Part shown: positions 17,195 to 25,829 of the stretch, in pieces
Numbering within the stretch: position 1 is the first letter of the stretch
Layout of the letters: each line of letters begins with the position of its first letter
Source of the DNA: Flexivirga aerilata
GTDB lineage: Bacteria > Actinomycetota > Actinomycetes > Actinomycetales > Dermatophilaceae
Reading direction: 5' to 3'
Length of the DNA stretch: 64,000 bases
Assembly (NCBI RefSeq): GCF_013002715.1
Contig: NZ_JABENB010000001.1
Location: 2,046,001-2,110,000 of the forward strand
Position numbers and translations under genes: made by a program
The notes under the pieces: model-generated
Told to the model about the DNA's origin: nothing
Database searches by the model: none
What the model saw: only the letters and a program-made list of their open reading frames with translations

Positions 17195-19269
17195 ACTCCC
17201 TCTCCTTCGGTGCTCGCGTAGTCGTGACGCAGGTGCAGATAGGTCAGGTGGTGCTCGTACTGGTCGAGCACGTCCCCGATGATCTGGTCGGTGGTGTAGC
17301 CGTTGATCTGGTAGCCCTGGCTGCCCTCGTCCAGGAAGACCTCGCAGCGGTAGTAGCGGTCGCTGGTGCTGCCGGCCCGCGAGTTGGCGAAGGACGGCGT
17401 GGGGCAGGAGACCGGACTGAGCCGGTAGCTGAAGTCCGGCTCGTCCTGCAGGTCGACGACCAGGCGCGGGGCGGGGAGGCCGTCCTCGCCCACGGTCTCC
17501 TCGACGAGTGCCGGGGTGCCGGCGTCCCGCAGCCCGGCGGCGACGGATTCCAGTGCGGGCAGGCCGCGTTCGCGCAGGAAGCGTTCGGTGGCGCGATGCC
17601 CGGGAAAGGTGGTCGCGCGGGCCAGGCGGTGGCGCCAGTCGGGCTGCCTGCCGGCCGCGCCGCGTCCGGCGGCCATGAAGCCGCGCAATGAGGTGCGCAG
17701 CGACGCGTCCTTGAGCGACTCCTCGCGCATCGCGCGATAGAGGCCGATCATGATCAGCGCCAGCACGAACGAGAACGGCAGACCCATGATGATCGTGGCG
17801 TTCTGCAGCGTGATGATCGAGCCCGCGCCGCCGCCGGCGAAGAGCATGCCGAGGGTGAGCAGGCCGATGGCGACCGACCAGAAGACCCGCACCCACTTGG
17901 CGCAGTCCTGCATCGGGTGGTGCAGGTGCGAGGTGAAGTTGCCCATCACCAGGGCGCCCGAGTCGGCGCTCGTCACGTAGTAGAGCAGCCCGGCGACGGT
18001 GGCGATGCCGACGATCAGCGGCGTCCACGGGTAGGTGTCGAGCAGGGAGTAGAAGCCGGCCTCGAACTGATTGAGCGTCTTGGTGCCGAAGGCCGGGTCC
18101 TGACGCGCCTGCGAGAGGGCGCTGTTGCCGAAGATCGAGACCCACAACAGGATGAAGAGGAACGGGATCGTGAGCACGCCGAAGAGAAACTCGCGCACGG
18201 TGCGGCCGCGGGAGATGCGGGCGAGGAAGAGCCCGACGAACGGCGCCCAGGCGATCCACCAGGCCCAGAAGAACAGCGTCCAGGCGTTCATCCAGTCGGT
18301 CGGGTTCTGCCAGGCCATCGTGTCCATCGACTTGCCGACGAAGCCGGTGACGTAGTCGCCGGTGTTCATCACCAGCCCGCCCAGCAGGAAGCCGGTGCGT
18401 CCGGTGACCAGCACGAAGAGCAGCAGCGCCACCGACAGCAGCACGTTGAGCTCGGACAGCCGGCGGATGCCTTTGTCGACGCCGGTGGTCGCCGAGATCG
18501 TGCCCATCACCACCGACAGCACGATGAGGCCGATCTGCGCGGCCTTGCCGAGCGGTATGCCGAACATCACGTTCAACCCGAAGTTGAGCTGCACGATGCC
18601 GATGCCGAGCGAGGTCGCGATGCCGAAGATCGTGCCGAGCACGGCCGCCACGTCGACCGCGTCCCCGAGCCGGCCCTCGACTCGTCGCCCGAAGACCGGT
18701 GCCAGGGCCGAGCGGATCGCGAGCGGCAGGTGGCGGCGGAAGGCGAAGTAGGCGAGCGCCATACCCATGAGCGCGTACATCGCCCAGCCGGTGATGCCGT
18801 AGTGGAACAGCGTCCACGAGACGGCTTCACGTGCGGCGTGCACGTCGCCGCCCTTGCCGGTCGGGGGCTGGAGATATTGGCTGATCGGCTCGGCGACCGA
18901 GAAGAACATCAGGTCGATGCCGATGCCGGCCGCGAAGAGCATCGCGGTCCAGGTGAACAGGTTGTACTCGGGGCGGGACTCCTCCGGCCCGAGTCGGTAG
19001 GTGCCGAAGCGGGACAGCCCGATGAAGACGACGAAACCGACGAAGACGGTCGCGAGGGCGAGATACCACCAGCCGAACCAGCTGGAGATCCACTCCACGA
19101 CCGACCCGATCACGGTCGATGCGGTGTCCGGCAGAGCCAGCGTGAAGATCGCGAAGGCCAGCACGAGGCCTGCTGCGGTGAAGAAGACGGTGCGGTTGAG
19201 AGACGGCGGCGGAATGTCTTGTGCGGCCGAAGAATCCGGCGTGGTGTCCAGGTCGGCTGCGTTTGTCAC
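17191..19269 (-). CDS. betT: BCCT-family choline/betaine transporter
   Basis: The 692-residue protein has about twelve membrane segments (residues about 28-505) and the Trp-rich BCCT signature FFWAWWIAWAPFVGLFLARIS. A soluble C-terminal region of about 170 residues follows; such tails sense osmotic stress in BetT/BetP relatives. It imports choline or betaine with sodium or protons. The start is GTG 19269; TATGGT (19283-19278) ends eight bases before it, so the mRNA is probably leaderless. It heads betT-betB-betA. No betI-type repressor is next to it. Confidence 0.9.
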   Translation of the reverse strand: MTNAADLDTTPDSSAAQDIPPPSLNRTVFFTAAGLVLAFAIFTLALPDTASTVIGSVVEWISSWFGWWYLALATVFVGFVVFIGLSRFGTYRLGPEESRPEYNLFTWTAMLFAAGIGIDLMFFSVAEPISQYLQPPTGKGGDVHAAREAVSWTLFHYGITGWAMYALMGMALAYFAFRRHLPLAIRSALAPVFGRRVEGRLGDAVDVAAVLGTIFGIATSLGIGIVQLNFGLNVMFGIPLGKAAQIGLIVLSVVMGTISATTGVDKGIRRLSELNVLLSVALLLFVLVTGRTGFLLGGLVMNTGDYVTGFVGKSMDTMAWQNPTDWMNAWTLFFWAWWIAWAPFVGLFLARISRGRTVREFLFGVLTIPFLFILLWVSIFGNSALSQARQDPAFGTKTLNQFEAGFYSLLDTYPWTPLIVGIATVAGLLYYVTSADSGALVMGNFTSHLHHPMQDCAKWVRVFWSVAIGLLTLGMLFAGGGAGSIITLQNATIIMGLPFSFVLALIMIGLYRAMREESLKDASLRTSLRGFMAAGRGAAGRQPDWRHRLARATTFPGHRATERFLRERGLPALESVAAGLRDAGTPALVEETVGEDGLPAPRLVVDLQDEPDFSYRLSPVSCPTPSFANSRAGSTSDRYYRCEVFLDEGSQGYQINGYTTDQIIGDVLDQYEHHLTYLHLRHDYASTEGEGV

Positions 19270-19357
19270 GTGGCAACACCATACAGACGACGCTCAGGAA
19301 AGTCGGATCGGCGTATGTCGGGTGCGTGCTGTCGGTGGGCGGCGCGATGCTTGGACC

Positions 19358-19726
19358 ATGGCACTCATCGAGCTGCAACTCTTCGCCCTGGACAGCCCCG
19401 AGCCGGAGCGGCTCGGCCGTTTCTACGCCGATCTGCTCGGCTGGGAGGTGACCCGCGCGGACGACGACTGGTGGGAGGTGACGCCACCCGGCGGCGGGGT
19501 GCCGCTGGCGATCCAGTGGGCCCGCGAATTCACCCCACCGACCTGGCCGGACCCGGCGGTGCCGATGCAGGCGCACCTCGACTTCACCGTCGACTCCTAC
19601 GACGAGGCCGAGGCGCACGCGCTCTCGCTCGGCGCCCGCAAGGTCGAGGGCGACGAGGAGCACCCCGGCTTCCGGGTCTACCTCGACCCGTCCGGGCACC
19701 CGTTCTGCCTCTGCCTGCGCGGTTAG
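19358..19726 (+). CDS. VOC (glyoxalase-fold) superfamily protein
   Basis: The 122-residue protein begins ALIELQLFALDSPEPERLGRFYADLLGWEVT, the usual opening of a single VOC domain, and ends with PSGHPFCLCLRG, the usual closing strand. The DDWWEVTPPGG segment replaces a typical first metal ligand region. VOC proteins range from dioxygenases to resistance proteins, so the reaction is open. It is divergent from betT with an 88-base spacer. Confidence 0.82.
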   Translation: MALIELQLFALDSPEPERLGRFYADLLGWEVTRADDDWWEVTPPGGGVPLAIQWAREFTPPTWPDPAVPMQAHLDFTVDSYDEAEAHALSLGARKVEGDEEHPGFRVYLDPSGHPFCLCLRG

Positions 19727-19766
19727 CGGTGGTGGCCGGGGGAGCGGGGTAGCCGGGTCGGCCGGG

Positions 19767-20675
19767 TCAGCGGGCGAGGTCGCGCACCCGGCGGGCCGGC
19801 TCGGGCAGTGCCCGATCGCGCGCCCACACCAGGCCGACTTCCCGGCCGGCGTCGATCCCTGAGATGTCCAGGAGCACCACGCCGGGCGGCACCCGGGTGT
19901 TCGGTGAGTCGGGCAGCAGGGCGATGCCGATGCCCGCGGCGACCAGACCGGCCACGGTGTCCAGCTCCTGGCACTCGACGCTGATGCGTGGCTCGATCCC
20001 GGCCGCGTCGCACGCCTCGTCGAGCAGCTGGCGCATGCCGAATCCGCGCCCCATCGCTACGAATTCGACATCGGAGAGCTGCGCGAAGTCGATGGCTGTC
20101 TCGCGGGCGAGGGGACTGGCGGCCGGCACCGCGAGGTGCACGTCCTGCCGCAGCAGGCGCCGCCAGCGCAGGCCGCTCGCGGCGGGCCGGGGCGAGACGA
20201 TGCCCAGGTCGAGACTGCCGTCCGCGACCAGGCCGGTGATCGTCTCGGCGGCGTCCTGCACCAGGTCGAAGCGCAGGGCAGGGTCGGCCGCGCGCGCCTG
20301 CTGGATCAGCTGCGGCACCAGCCAGGTGCCGAAGGAGTGCAGGAAGCCGAGGCGGACGACCCGCTCGGCCGGGGTGCCGAGTTCGCGGACGCGCTGCTCG
20401 CCGGCGGCCAGCTCGGCGTCGGCCCGTCGCAGGTGCTCGGCGTAGATCCGCCCGGCGTCGTTGAGCACGAGCCGGCGGCCGATCCGGTCGAAAAGCGTTG
20501 TGCCCAGCTGGCGTTCGAGCCGGCCGAGTTTGCGCGACAGTGTCGGTTGCGGGACGTGCAGCTGCGCCGCGGCCGCCGTGACGTTCTCCTCGTCGGCCAG
20601 CACCACGAACCAGCGCACCTCGTCCCGCATCCCTTCATCATGCATCAGTGCATCGATCTGGTGTCGAGGATTCAT
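19767..20675 (-). CDS. LysR-family transcriptional regulator
   Basis: A LysR helix-turn-helix occupies about residues 18-75 (VRWFVVLADEENVTAAAAQL, then VPQPTLSRKLGRLERQLG), followed by an effector domain ending VWARDRALPEPARRVRDLA. The full frame gives 302 residues from ATG 20675; homology begins near residue 16 (MRDEVRWF), so a later start is possible. It is divergent from the MFS gene at 20711 with 35 bases between, the classic layout for a LysR regulator of a YnfM-like exporter. Confidence 0.85.
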   Translation of the reverse strand: MNPRHQIDALMHDEGMRDEVRWFVVLADEENVTAAAAQLHVPQPTLSRKLGRLERQLGTTLFDRIGRRLVLNDAGRIYAEHLRRADAELAAGEQRVRELGTPAERVVRLGFLHSFGTWLVPQLIQQARAADPALRFDLVQDAAETITGLVADGSLDLGIVSPRPAASGLRWRRLLRQDVHLAVPAASPLARETAIDFAQLSDVEFVAMGRGFGMRQLLDEACDAAGIEPRISVECQELDTVAGLVAAGIGIALLPDSPNTRVPPGVVLLDISGIDAGREVGLVWARDRALPEPARRVRDLAR

Positions 20676-20710
20676 TTCCGTATGACGGTGCCGCGCGCCA
20701 CGATGGTCCG

Positions 20711-21931
20711 GTGACTGCCCTGCAGACCTCGCCGCCGGCCGCGGGTTACCGCCGCGGTGATGCGGGTTATCGCCGCATCACCCTGGCGCTCTTCGCGGCC
20801 GGCATGACGACGTTCGTGGCGATGTACTGCGCCCAGGCCGTGCTGCCGTCGCTGGCCACCGACTTCGGCATCTCACCGGCGGCGTCCGCGCTGACGGTGT
20901 CGGCGACGACCGGGCTGCTGGCGCTCGCGATCATCCCGGCGAGCGCGCTGTCCGAACGCTTCGGCCGCACCAGGGTGATGACCCTCTCGGCGGTCGCCTC
21001 GGCGGCGCTCGGGCTGGTGCTGCCCTGGTCGCCCAACCTCACCGTGCTGGTGGTGCTGCGGGCCCTGCAGGGGATCGCACTGGCCGGCGTGCCGGCGACC
21101 GCGATGGCCTACCTCGCCGAGGAGGTGCACCGCGACCACCTCGGCGCCGCGATGGGCCGCTACATCGCCGGCACCACGATCGGCGGCCTGGCCGGCCGGC
21201 TCGTCGCGTCGTTCACCCTGGACGTGTCGACCTGGCGGTGGGCCATGGAGGCCGCCGCCGTCGTCGCGCTCGGTTTCACGCTGATGTTCGTCCGCCTCGC
21301 CCCCGCGTCGCGCTACTTCGAGGCGCAGCACGTCGGCCTGCGGTCGACGTCCGCGGCGGTGCGTGAGCACCTGCGCAACCCGGCGCTGCTCGGCTTGTTC
21401 GCCACCGCGTTCCTGCTGATGGGCGGCTTCGTCGCGGTCTACAACCTGCTCGGATTCCGGCTGCTGCGGCCGCCGTTCGGCCTGCCGGAGTCGATCGTCG
21501 GGCTGGTCTTCCTGATGTATCTGTCCGGCACCGTGTCGTCCGCGGTGGCGGGCCGGCTCGCCGATCGCTTCGGGCGTGCCCGCACGCTGATGACTGCGGA
21601 GCTGGTGACGGGGGTGGGCCTCGTGCTGACGCTCCCGTCATACGTCCCGAGTGTGTTGGTGGGCGTATTTCTTTTCACCGCAGGGTTTTTCGCCGCCCAC
21701 GCGACGGCCAGCGGTTGGGTGGGCCTGCTCGCGAAACAGCACCGTGCCGAGGCGAGCGCGCTCTACCTCTTCGCCTACTACGTCGGGTCGTCGGTGCTCG
21801 GTGCCTGCGCGGGCGTCGCCTTCAGTGCCGGCGGCTGGGGCGGCACTGTCGTGTATGTCGGCGCCCTGCTGCTCGGTGCTACCGTCATCGCCATGCTTCT
21901 GCTCGCACGCACGTCGTGGTGGCTGCCGTAA
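20711..21931 (+). CDS. MFS transporter, YnfM-like
   Basis: The 406-residue protein has about twelve membrane segments and the MFS motifs IIPASALSERFGRTRVM and AVAGRLADRFGRARTLM at equivalent places in the two halves. MTTFVAMYCAQAVLPSLATDFGISPAASAL at the first segment is typical of YnfM-like drug or metabolite exporters. GTG 20711 is the start closest to the homology. The protein ends in SWWLP; its two tandem Trp codons lie just upstream of the hairpin before trpS, which may matter for trpS control. Confidence 0.86.
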   Translation: MTALQTSPPAAGYRRGDAGYRRITLALFAAGMTTFVAMYCAQAVLPSLATDFGISPAASALTVSATTGLLALAIIPASALSERFGRTRVMTLSAVASAALGLVLPWSPNLTVLVVLRALQGIALAGVPATAMAYLAEEVHRDHLGAAMGRYIAGTTIGGLAGRLVASFTLDVSTWRWAMEAAAVVALGFTLMFVRLAPASRYFEAQHVGLRSTSAAVREHLRNPALLGLFATAFLLMGGFVAVYNLLGFRLLRPPFGLPESIVGLVFLMYLSGTVSSAVAGRLADRFGRARTLMTAELVTGVGLVLTLPSYVPSVLVGVFLFTAGFFAAHATASGWVGLLAKQHRAEASALYLFAYYVGSSVLGACAGVAFSAGGWGGTVVYVGALLLGATVIAMLLLARTSWWLP

Positions 21932-21989
21932 CCGGCGGCCCCGACGAAGCAACCCCTTTCATTCGACGCCGCCCGGGCCGGGCGGCGTC
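21917..21989 (+). promoter_or_regulatory. Possible Trp-codon attenuator before trpS
   Basis: GACGCCGCCCGG (21965-21976) pairs with CCGGGCGGCGTC (21978-21989) and is followed by CTTGTGTC, a terminator-like hairpin 46 bases before trpS. Upstream the MFS frame ends in TGG TGG (21917-21922) and TAA (21929-21931). GGCGGC at 21934-21939 could pair with GCCGCC at 21968-21973 instead, breaking the hairpin. A ribosome stalled on the Trp codons would leave that segment free; one at the stop would cover it. The hairpin could equally be a plain terminator for the MFS gene. Confidence 0.4.
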
Positions 21990-22034
21990 CTTGTGTCATG
22001 CGCCGGTGGTCCGGGCCCACCCCAAGGAGCGCAG

Positions 22035-23039
22035 ATGACCACCATCACCACCCCGCCCTGCCGGCAACGGATTCTCACCGGTGACCGGCCGACGGGACCG
22101 TTGCACATCGGCCACCTCTTCGCGACATTGAGGTCGCGAGTCGCCTTCCAGGAGAAGGGGATCGACACGATGATCCTGATCGCCGACCTGCAGGTGATCA
22201 CCGATCGCGGCGCGATCGGCGACGTGCGGTCGGCGGCTCTCGGTCAGGTCGCGGACTATCTGGCGACCGGCATCGACCCGACCTGCTCGACGATCTTCGC
22301 GCACTCGGCTGTCCCGGCGATCGGGCAGCTCACGCTCCCGTTCCTGTCCCTGGTCAGCGACGCGGGGTTGCGACGCAACCCGACCGTCAAGGACGAGCTC
22401 GCGGCGACCGACGGGCGGCCGCTGTCGGGGTTGCTGCTCACCTACCCGGTGCATCAGGCGGCGGACATCCTGGCGGTGCACGGCAACGTCGTGCCGGTCG
22501 GCAAGGACCAGTTGCCACATCTGGAGCAGGCGCGGGTGATCGCGCGCCGCTTCAACGCCCGTTACGGCGAGGGCTACTTCACCGAGCCGGAGGCGCTGCT
22601 CACGGAGGCGCCGGTCGTGCCCGGACTCGACGGGCGGAAGATGTCGACGAGTCGTGGCAACGGCATCGAGCTGGGTATGACGGCAGACGCGACCGCGACG
22701 CGAATCCGTAAGGCCCGCACCGATTTGCAGCGCCGGATCACCTTCGAGCCCGACCGCCGTCCCGAGGTGTCGAGCATGCTGCGCATCACGGCGCTCTTCA
22801 CCGGTGAGACACCCGAGCAGGTGGCCGACCGGATCGGCGACGGGGGAGCGGCCGCCCTCAAACGGGAGCTGACCACGGCAGCCAACGACGGACTCGCCGA
22901 GCATCGCCGCAGGCGCGCGGACTTCGCGGCCGACCCGGCATACCTGCGTGATGTGGTGCGTGCCGGGAACGCCCGCGCGGCGGCCCTCGCCGACCGCACG
23001 CTGGCCGACGTGTTCGAGCTGATGGGCATGACCTACTGA
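22035..23039 (+). CDS. trpS: Tryptophanyl-tRNA synthetase
   Basis: The 334-residue class I synthetase charges tRNA-Trp. The HIGH motif is HIGH at residues 24-27 (PTGPLHIGHL) and the KMSKS motif is KMSTS at 202-206. ATG 22035 follows AAGGAG (22024-22029). Length and motifs are those of bacterial TrpRS. Many actinobacteria carry two trpS genes; I cannot tell from the window whether this is the housekeeping copy or an inducible second copy. Confidence 0.95.
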   Translation: MTTITTPPCRQRILTGDRPTGPLHIGHLFATLRSRVAFQEKGIDTMILIADLQVITDRGAIGDVRSAALGQVADYLATGIDPTCSTIFAHSAVPAIGQLTLPFLSLVSDAGLRRNPTVKDELAATDGRPLSGLLLTYPVHQAADILAVHGNVVPVGKDQLPHLEQARVIARRFNARYGEGYFTEPEALLTEAPVVPGLDGRKMSTSRGNGIELGMTADATATRIRKARTDLQRRITFEPDRRPEVSSMLRITALFTGETPEQVADRIGDGGAAALKRELTTAANDGLAEHRRRRADFAADPAYLRDVVRAGNARAAALADRTLADVFELMGMTY

Positions 23040-23052
23040 GGACCCACCCGCC

Positions 23053-23122
23053 GCGACTGACGCTCCTCTCGCCGAGTGACGGCGCAATGGCGCCGTCACT
23101 CGGCGAGGGAGCCGTCAGTCGC
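23053..23122. repeat. Long palindrome between trpS and rtcB
   Basis: CTCGCCGAGTGACGGCGC (23068-23085) and its exact complement (23090-23107) close on an AATG loop. Outer arms 23053-23066 and 23108-23122 extend the stem to about 32 pairs with one bulge. The right arm contains the rtcB stop codon (23115-23117). It is a strong two-way terminator candidate and nearly repeats the element at 25247-25316. Confidence 0.85.
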
Positions 23123-24284
23123 CCTTGACGTTGACGATCTGCCGCAGCGTGTGCTGGATCTCGACCAGGTCGGCCGCGTCCTGCATGACTACGTCGATGT
23201 CCTTGTACGCCTGCGGGATCTCGTCGAGGAATGCCGCGGTGTCCCGGTACTCGATGCCGCTCATCGCCGAGCGCAGCTGCTCCACGGTGAACGCCCGTCG
23301 CGCGGCCGACCGGGAGTAGGCCCGGCCTGCGCCGTGCGGGGAGGAGTTGAGCGCCACCGGGTTGCCCCGGCCGGTCACCACGTATGACGCCGTGCCCATC
23401 GAGCCCGGGATCAGGCCCGGCCGCCCGGCCTCGGCGTTGATAGCGCCCTTCCGGGACAACCACACCTGCTTGCCGAAGTGTCGCTCCCGTTCGGTGTAGT
23501 TGTGATGGCAGTTGATGCGCTCCTGCTCGATCACCGGCTCACCGACCCAGTGCGACACGTCGTGCACGACCCGATCCATCATCTCCTCCCGGTTGAGCAG
23601 TGCGAAGTGCTGCGCCCACCGCAGCTCGGCCAGGTAGCGATCAAACTCCGGCGTGCCCTCCACGAGGTAGGCAAGATCCTTGTGCGGCAGCGAGATCCAC
23701 CACTTCGCACACTGCTCGCGAGCAACCGCGATGTGTCGCTGGGCGATCCGGTTTCCGACACCCCGCGACCCCGAGTGCAGGAACAACCACACCCGGCCCT
23801 GCTCGTCCAGGCTCACCTCGATGAAGTGGTTGCCGGACCCGAGCGAGCCGAGCTGCAGCTTCCACTTCTTGGCGTAGGACGCCGGGTCGAAATCGGCATC
23901 CACCGCCATCGCGGACAGCTCGTCGAGCCGGGCAACGGTGTGGTCCCTGCTGATTCGCCGGTTGGCGCCGCCCGCGGACAGCGGGATCGACCGCTCGATG
24001 CTGTGCCGTATGACGGAGCGGTCCTCCGGGAGGTCGGCCGCGGTGAACTGGGTCCGGACCGCGATCATGCCGCAGCCGATGTCGACCCCGACCGCCGCCG
24101 GGATGATGGCACCCAGGGTCGGGATCACCGAGCCCACGGTGGCGCCGAGTCCGAGGTGAGCATCGGGCATCAGCGCGACGTGTGGGTGGATGAACGGCAT
24201 GGTCGCGGTGACCTCGGCCTGCTCCCGGGTGTTGTCCTCCAGGAGCGATGCCCAGTTGAACAGTCTGTCGTTGATCTTCTCCAT
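23115..24284 (-). CDS. rtcB: RNA-splicing ligase RtcB
   Basis: The 389-residue protein is RtcB, which joins RNA 2',3'-cyclic-phosphate or 3'-phosphate ends to 5'-OH ends using GTP and manganese. The metal site includes D68 and C71 (VGVDIGCGM), the GSGNHFIEV and LFLHSGSRGVGN histidines and the INCHHNYTE block; the histidine that takes GMP is in SSPHGAGRAYSR. Its length matches the shorter bacterial RtcB class. No archease or RtcA gene is adjacent. The final codons and stop lie in a palindrome arm. The leader has stacked hairpins. Confidence 0.94.
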   Translation of the reverse strand: MEKINDRLFNWASLLEDNTREQAEVTATMPFIHPHVALMPDAHLGLGATVGSVIPTLGAIIPAAVGVDIGCGMIAVRTQFTAADLPEDRSVIRHSIERSIPLSAGGANRRISRDHTVARLDELSAMAVDADFDPASYAKKWKLQLGSLGSGNHFIEVSLDEQGRVWLFLHSGSRGVGNRIAQRHIAVAREQCAKWWISLPHKDLAYLVEGTPEFDRYLAELRWAQHFALLNREEMMDRVVHDVSHWVGEPVIEQERINCHHNYTERERHFGKQVWLSRKGAINAEAGRPGLIPGSMGTASYVVTGRGNPVALNSSPHGAGRAYSRSAARRAFTVEQLRSAMSGIEYRDTAAFLDEIPQAYKDIDVVMQDAADLVEIQHTLRQIVNVKGD

Positions 24285-24294
24285 GATGAATTCC

Positions 24295-24354
24295 TTTGTC
24301 GCACAATGACAAACGGCCTTCGGTCGATGACCGAACGCCGCTTCTCACAAGCGG
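24295..24354 (-). promoter_or_regulatory. Structured leader of rtcB with three hairpins
   Basis: Between the methyltransferase stop and rtcB three hairpins fill the gap: 24338-24354 (CCGCTT/AAGCGG), 24314-24340 (TTCGGTC/GACCGAA with a three-base loop and an outer stem) and 24295-24313 (TTTGTC/GACAAA). The first two share 24338-24340, so their full forms exclude each other, and the third ends at the ribosome site AAGGAATTC. This could control rtcB expression; no known riboswitch is matched. Confidence 0.45.
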
Positions 24355-24365
24355 GAAGGCGTCGG

Positions 24366-25184
24366 TCAGGTCTTGGTGGCCTGCAGCGTGTAGCTGGCGG
24401 CAAGCCGTTCGGGTCGGTCGGTGAGGCGCCACTCGCCGCGCTCATCGACGCTCATCTGGCCGGGCAGCGCGCACCACGGCACGCTGTCGTGCTCGGCGAG
24501 CGCGGTCAGCCGTAACCCGTGATCGAGCAGGGCGGTGACGATCTCGCCGAGGCCGTGATTCCACTCGACGGTGGTATTCGCGGTGAATGCGTGGTCGGTC
24601 TCGACGTAGGTGCCGCCCTCGTCCCAGACTTGCCCCTCGAGTTGTTCGAAGTAGCTGAACTCGACTGTGGGTCCCGGTTTTTCGTCAGTCAAGGACCACA
24701 GCATCGGATGCCCTTCCCGGATGAACAGTCGGCCGCCGGGGCGGAGCAGCGCACCGACGGTCGCCGCCCACTGGTCGACGGAGGGCAGCCAGCAGAGGGC
24801 GCCGATGCCGGTGTAGACCAGATCGAAGGTCCGGCCGCGAAGGGCGGTCGGCGCGGCATACACATCGGACTCGACGTAGTCGATGTCGGCGCCCGCGCGG
24901 GCGGCGATGCCCCGCGCCTCACGCAATGACGCAGGGGAGAGGTCGACGCCGGTCATCCGGGCGCCGAGCCTGGCGAGCGACAAGGTGTCGGTGCCGATGT
25001 GGCACTGCAGGTGCACCCCGTCCAGCCCGTCGACGTCGCCGAGACGCGGCAGGTCGAACTCGACGACATCGCTCAATCGGCGTGTGCCGTCTACGAGTTG
25101 GGCCACGGCGTAGTCCGGGCTCGCTGCGTGTGCGGCGGCCCGGTCGTCCCAGTTGGCGCGGTTGAGCGCGAGGTAGTCGGTCAC
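24366..25184 (-). CDS. Class I SAM-dependent methyltransferase
   Basis: The 272-residue protein has a SAM site around VHLQCHIGTDTLSLARLG and MTGVDLSPASLREA, then DLVYTGIGALCWLPSV. The opening DYLALNRANWDDRAAAHA is typical of a common actinobacterial small-molecule methyltransferase group. The motif-I stretch is LQCHIGTDT rather than the usual DLGCGTG, which that group tolerates. GTG 25184 is chosen because homology begins at TDYLALN. The substrate is unknown. It lies upstream of rtcB on the same strand, 81 bases apart. Confidence 0.82.
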   Translation of the reverse strand: MTDYLALNRANWDDRAAAHAASPDYAVAQLVDGTRRLSDVVEFDLPRLGDVDGLDGVHLQCHIGTDTLSLARLGARMTGVDLSPASLREARGIAARAGADIDYVESDVYAAPTALRGRTFDLVYTGIGALCWLPSVDQWAATVGALLRPGGRLFIREGHPMLWSLTDEKPGPTVEFSYFEQLEGQVWDEGGTYVETDHAFTANTTVEWNHGLGEIVTALLDHGLRLTALAEHDSVPWCALPGQMSVDERGEWRLTDRPERLAASYTLQATKT

Positions 25185-25246
25185 CGGAGCATCTTGCTCG
25201 CACCCGCCGCCCGCGCGCACCTGGTTTAGCGCGCAGCTCACCCACC

Positions 25247-25316
25247 GCGACTGACGCTCCCTTCGCCGAGTGACGGCGCAAACGAGCCGTCACTCGGCGA
25301 GGAAGCCGTCAGTCGG
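25247..25316. repeat. Long palindrome, second copy of the 23.1-kb element
   Basis: TCGCCGAGTGACGGC (25263-25277) pairs with its exact complement (25286-25300) around eight bases, with outer arms CGACTGACG-CTCC and GGAAGCCGTCAGTCG. Two long words, CGCGACTGACGCTCC and GCCGAGTGACGGCGCAA, are identical to the element at 23053. The right arm again carries a reverse-strand stop codon (25309-25311), here of the zinc-ribbon gene. Confidence 0.85.
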
Positions 25317-25632
25317 CCCCCGTCAACGTCGCGTATGACGCCGCACACGCCCCACAGTCACACGTCGTCGTCGCGTGCATCGTCCCGGTGTTGCGGCGCG
25401 CGCCGGGCGCGAGCAGCGGCTCCGGGCGCCATCCGGGCAACGAGAACGTCTGCAGCACAACAGGATCCGGGTCAGGGTTGGCGCTGCCTGCGCGACAGCA
25501 GAGGCACCGGGTGTAGCCGCCGTTGCGAGGCAGGTGCCCCTCGGTCTGGTGGCCGCAGTCGCGACAGAGGTGGACCAGGGCGCTCACGCGGACGCGCGGG
25601 GGTGGGTTGTCGTCATACGGACGAGCCCACAC
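25309..25632 (-). CDS. Small Cys-rich, probably zinc-binding protein
   Basis: The 107-residue frame from GTG 25632 holds paired cysteines: VHLCRDCGHQTEGH, then RCLCCRAGS, and near the end TTCDCGAC. The first two pairs, about 25 residues apart, look like one zinc ribbon. I do not recognise the family. A short GAGGG precedes the start, and a later GTG (25593) just before SALVHLCRDC would also keep all cysteines. Codon use looks coding, and the stop is embedded in a palindrome. Function unknown. Confidence 0.5.
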   Translation of the reverse strand: MWARPYDDNPPPRVRVSALVHLCRDCGHQTEGHLPRNGGYTRCLCCRAGSANPDPDPVVLQTFSLPGWRPEPLLAPGARRNTGTMHATTTCDCGACAASYATLTGAD

Positions 25633-25694
25633 CCTCGACCGGGTTGAAGGTCAAGGGCGCGGGCTCGCCGGGTGGTGCCCCGTGGTGTTGCTGC

Positions 25695-25829
25695 TCAGTC
25701 GTCGGAGGAGGTCTCGGTCGGCTCCGGCCGGTTGGCGTCGTCGTAGCCGGGGCGCAACGGCATGCCCTCGTCGGTCGCCGTCTCCTCTTCCTCGATGTCG
25801 TATGTGTCGTCGGTCGGCTCGTTGCTCAT
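25695..25829 (-). CDS. Small acidic protein coupled to the acyltransferase gene
   Basis: A 44-residue, strongly acidic protein (MSNEPTDDTYDIEEEETATD ... PTETSSDD) starts at ATG 25829, which overlaps the stop of the upstream acyltransferase gene (ATGA). The overlap and composition make it a credible gene. It has no membrane segment or cysteine and is probably disordered. Function unknown. Confidence 0.55.
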   Translation of the reverse strand: MSNEPTDDTYDIEEEETATDEGMPLRPGYDDANRPEPTETSSDD

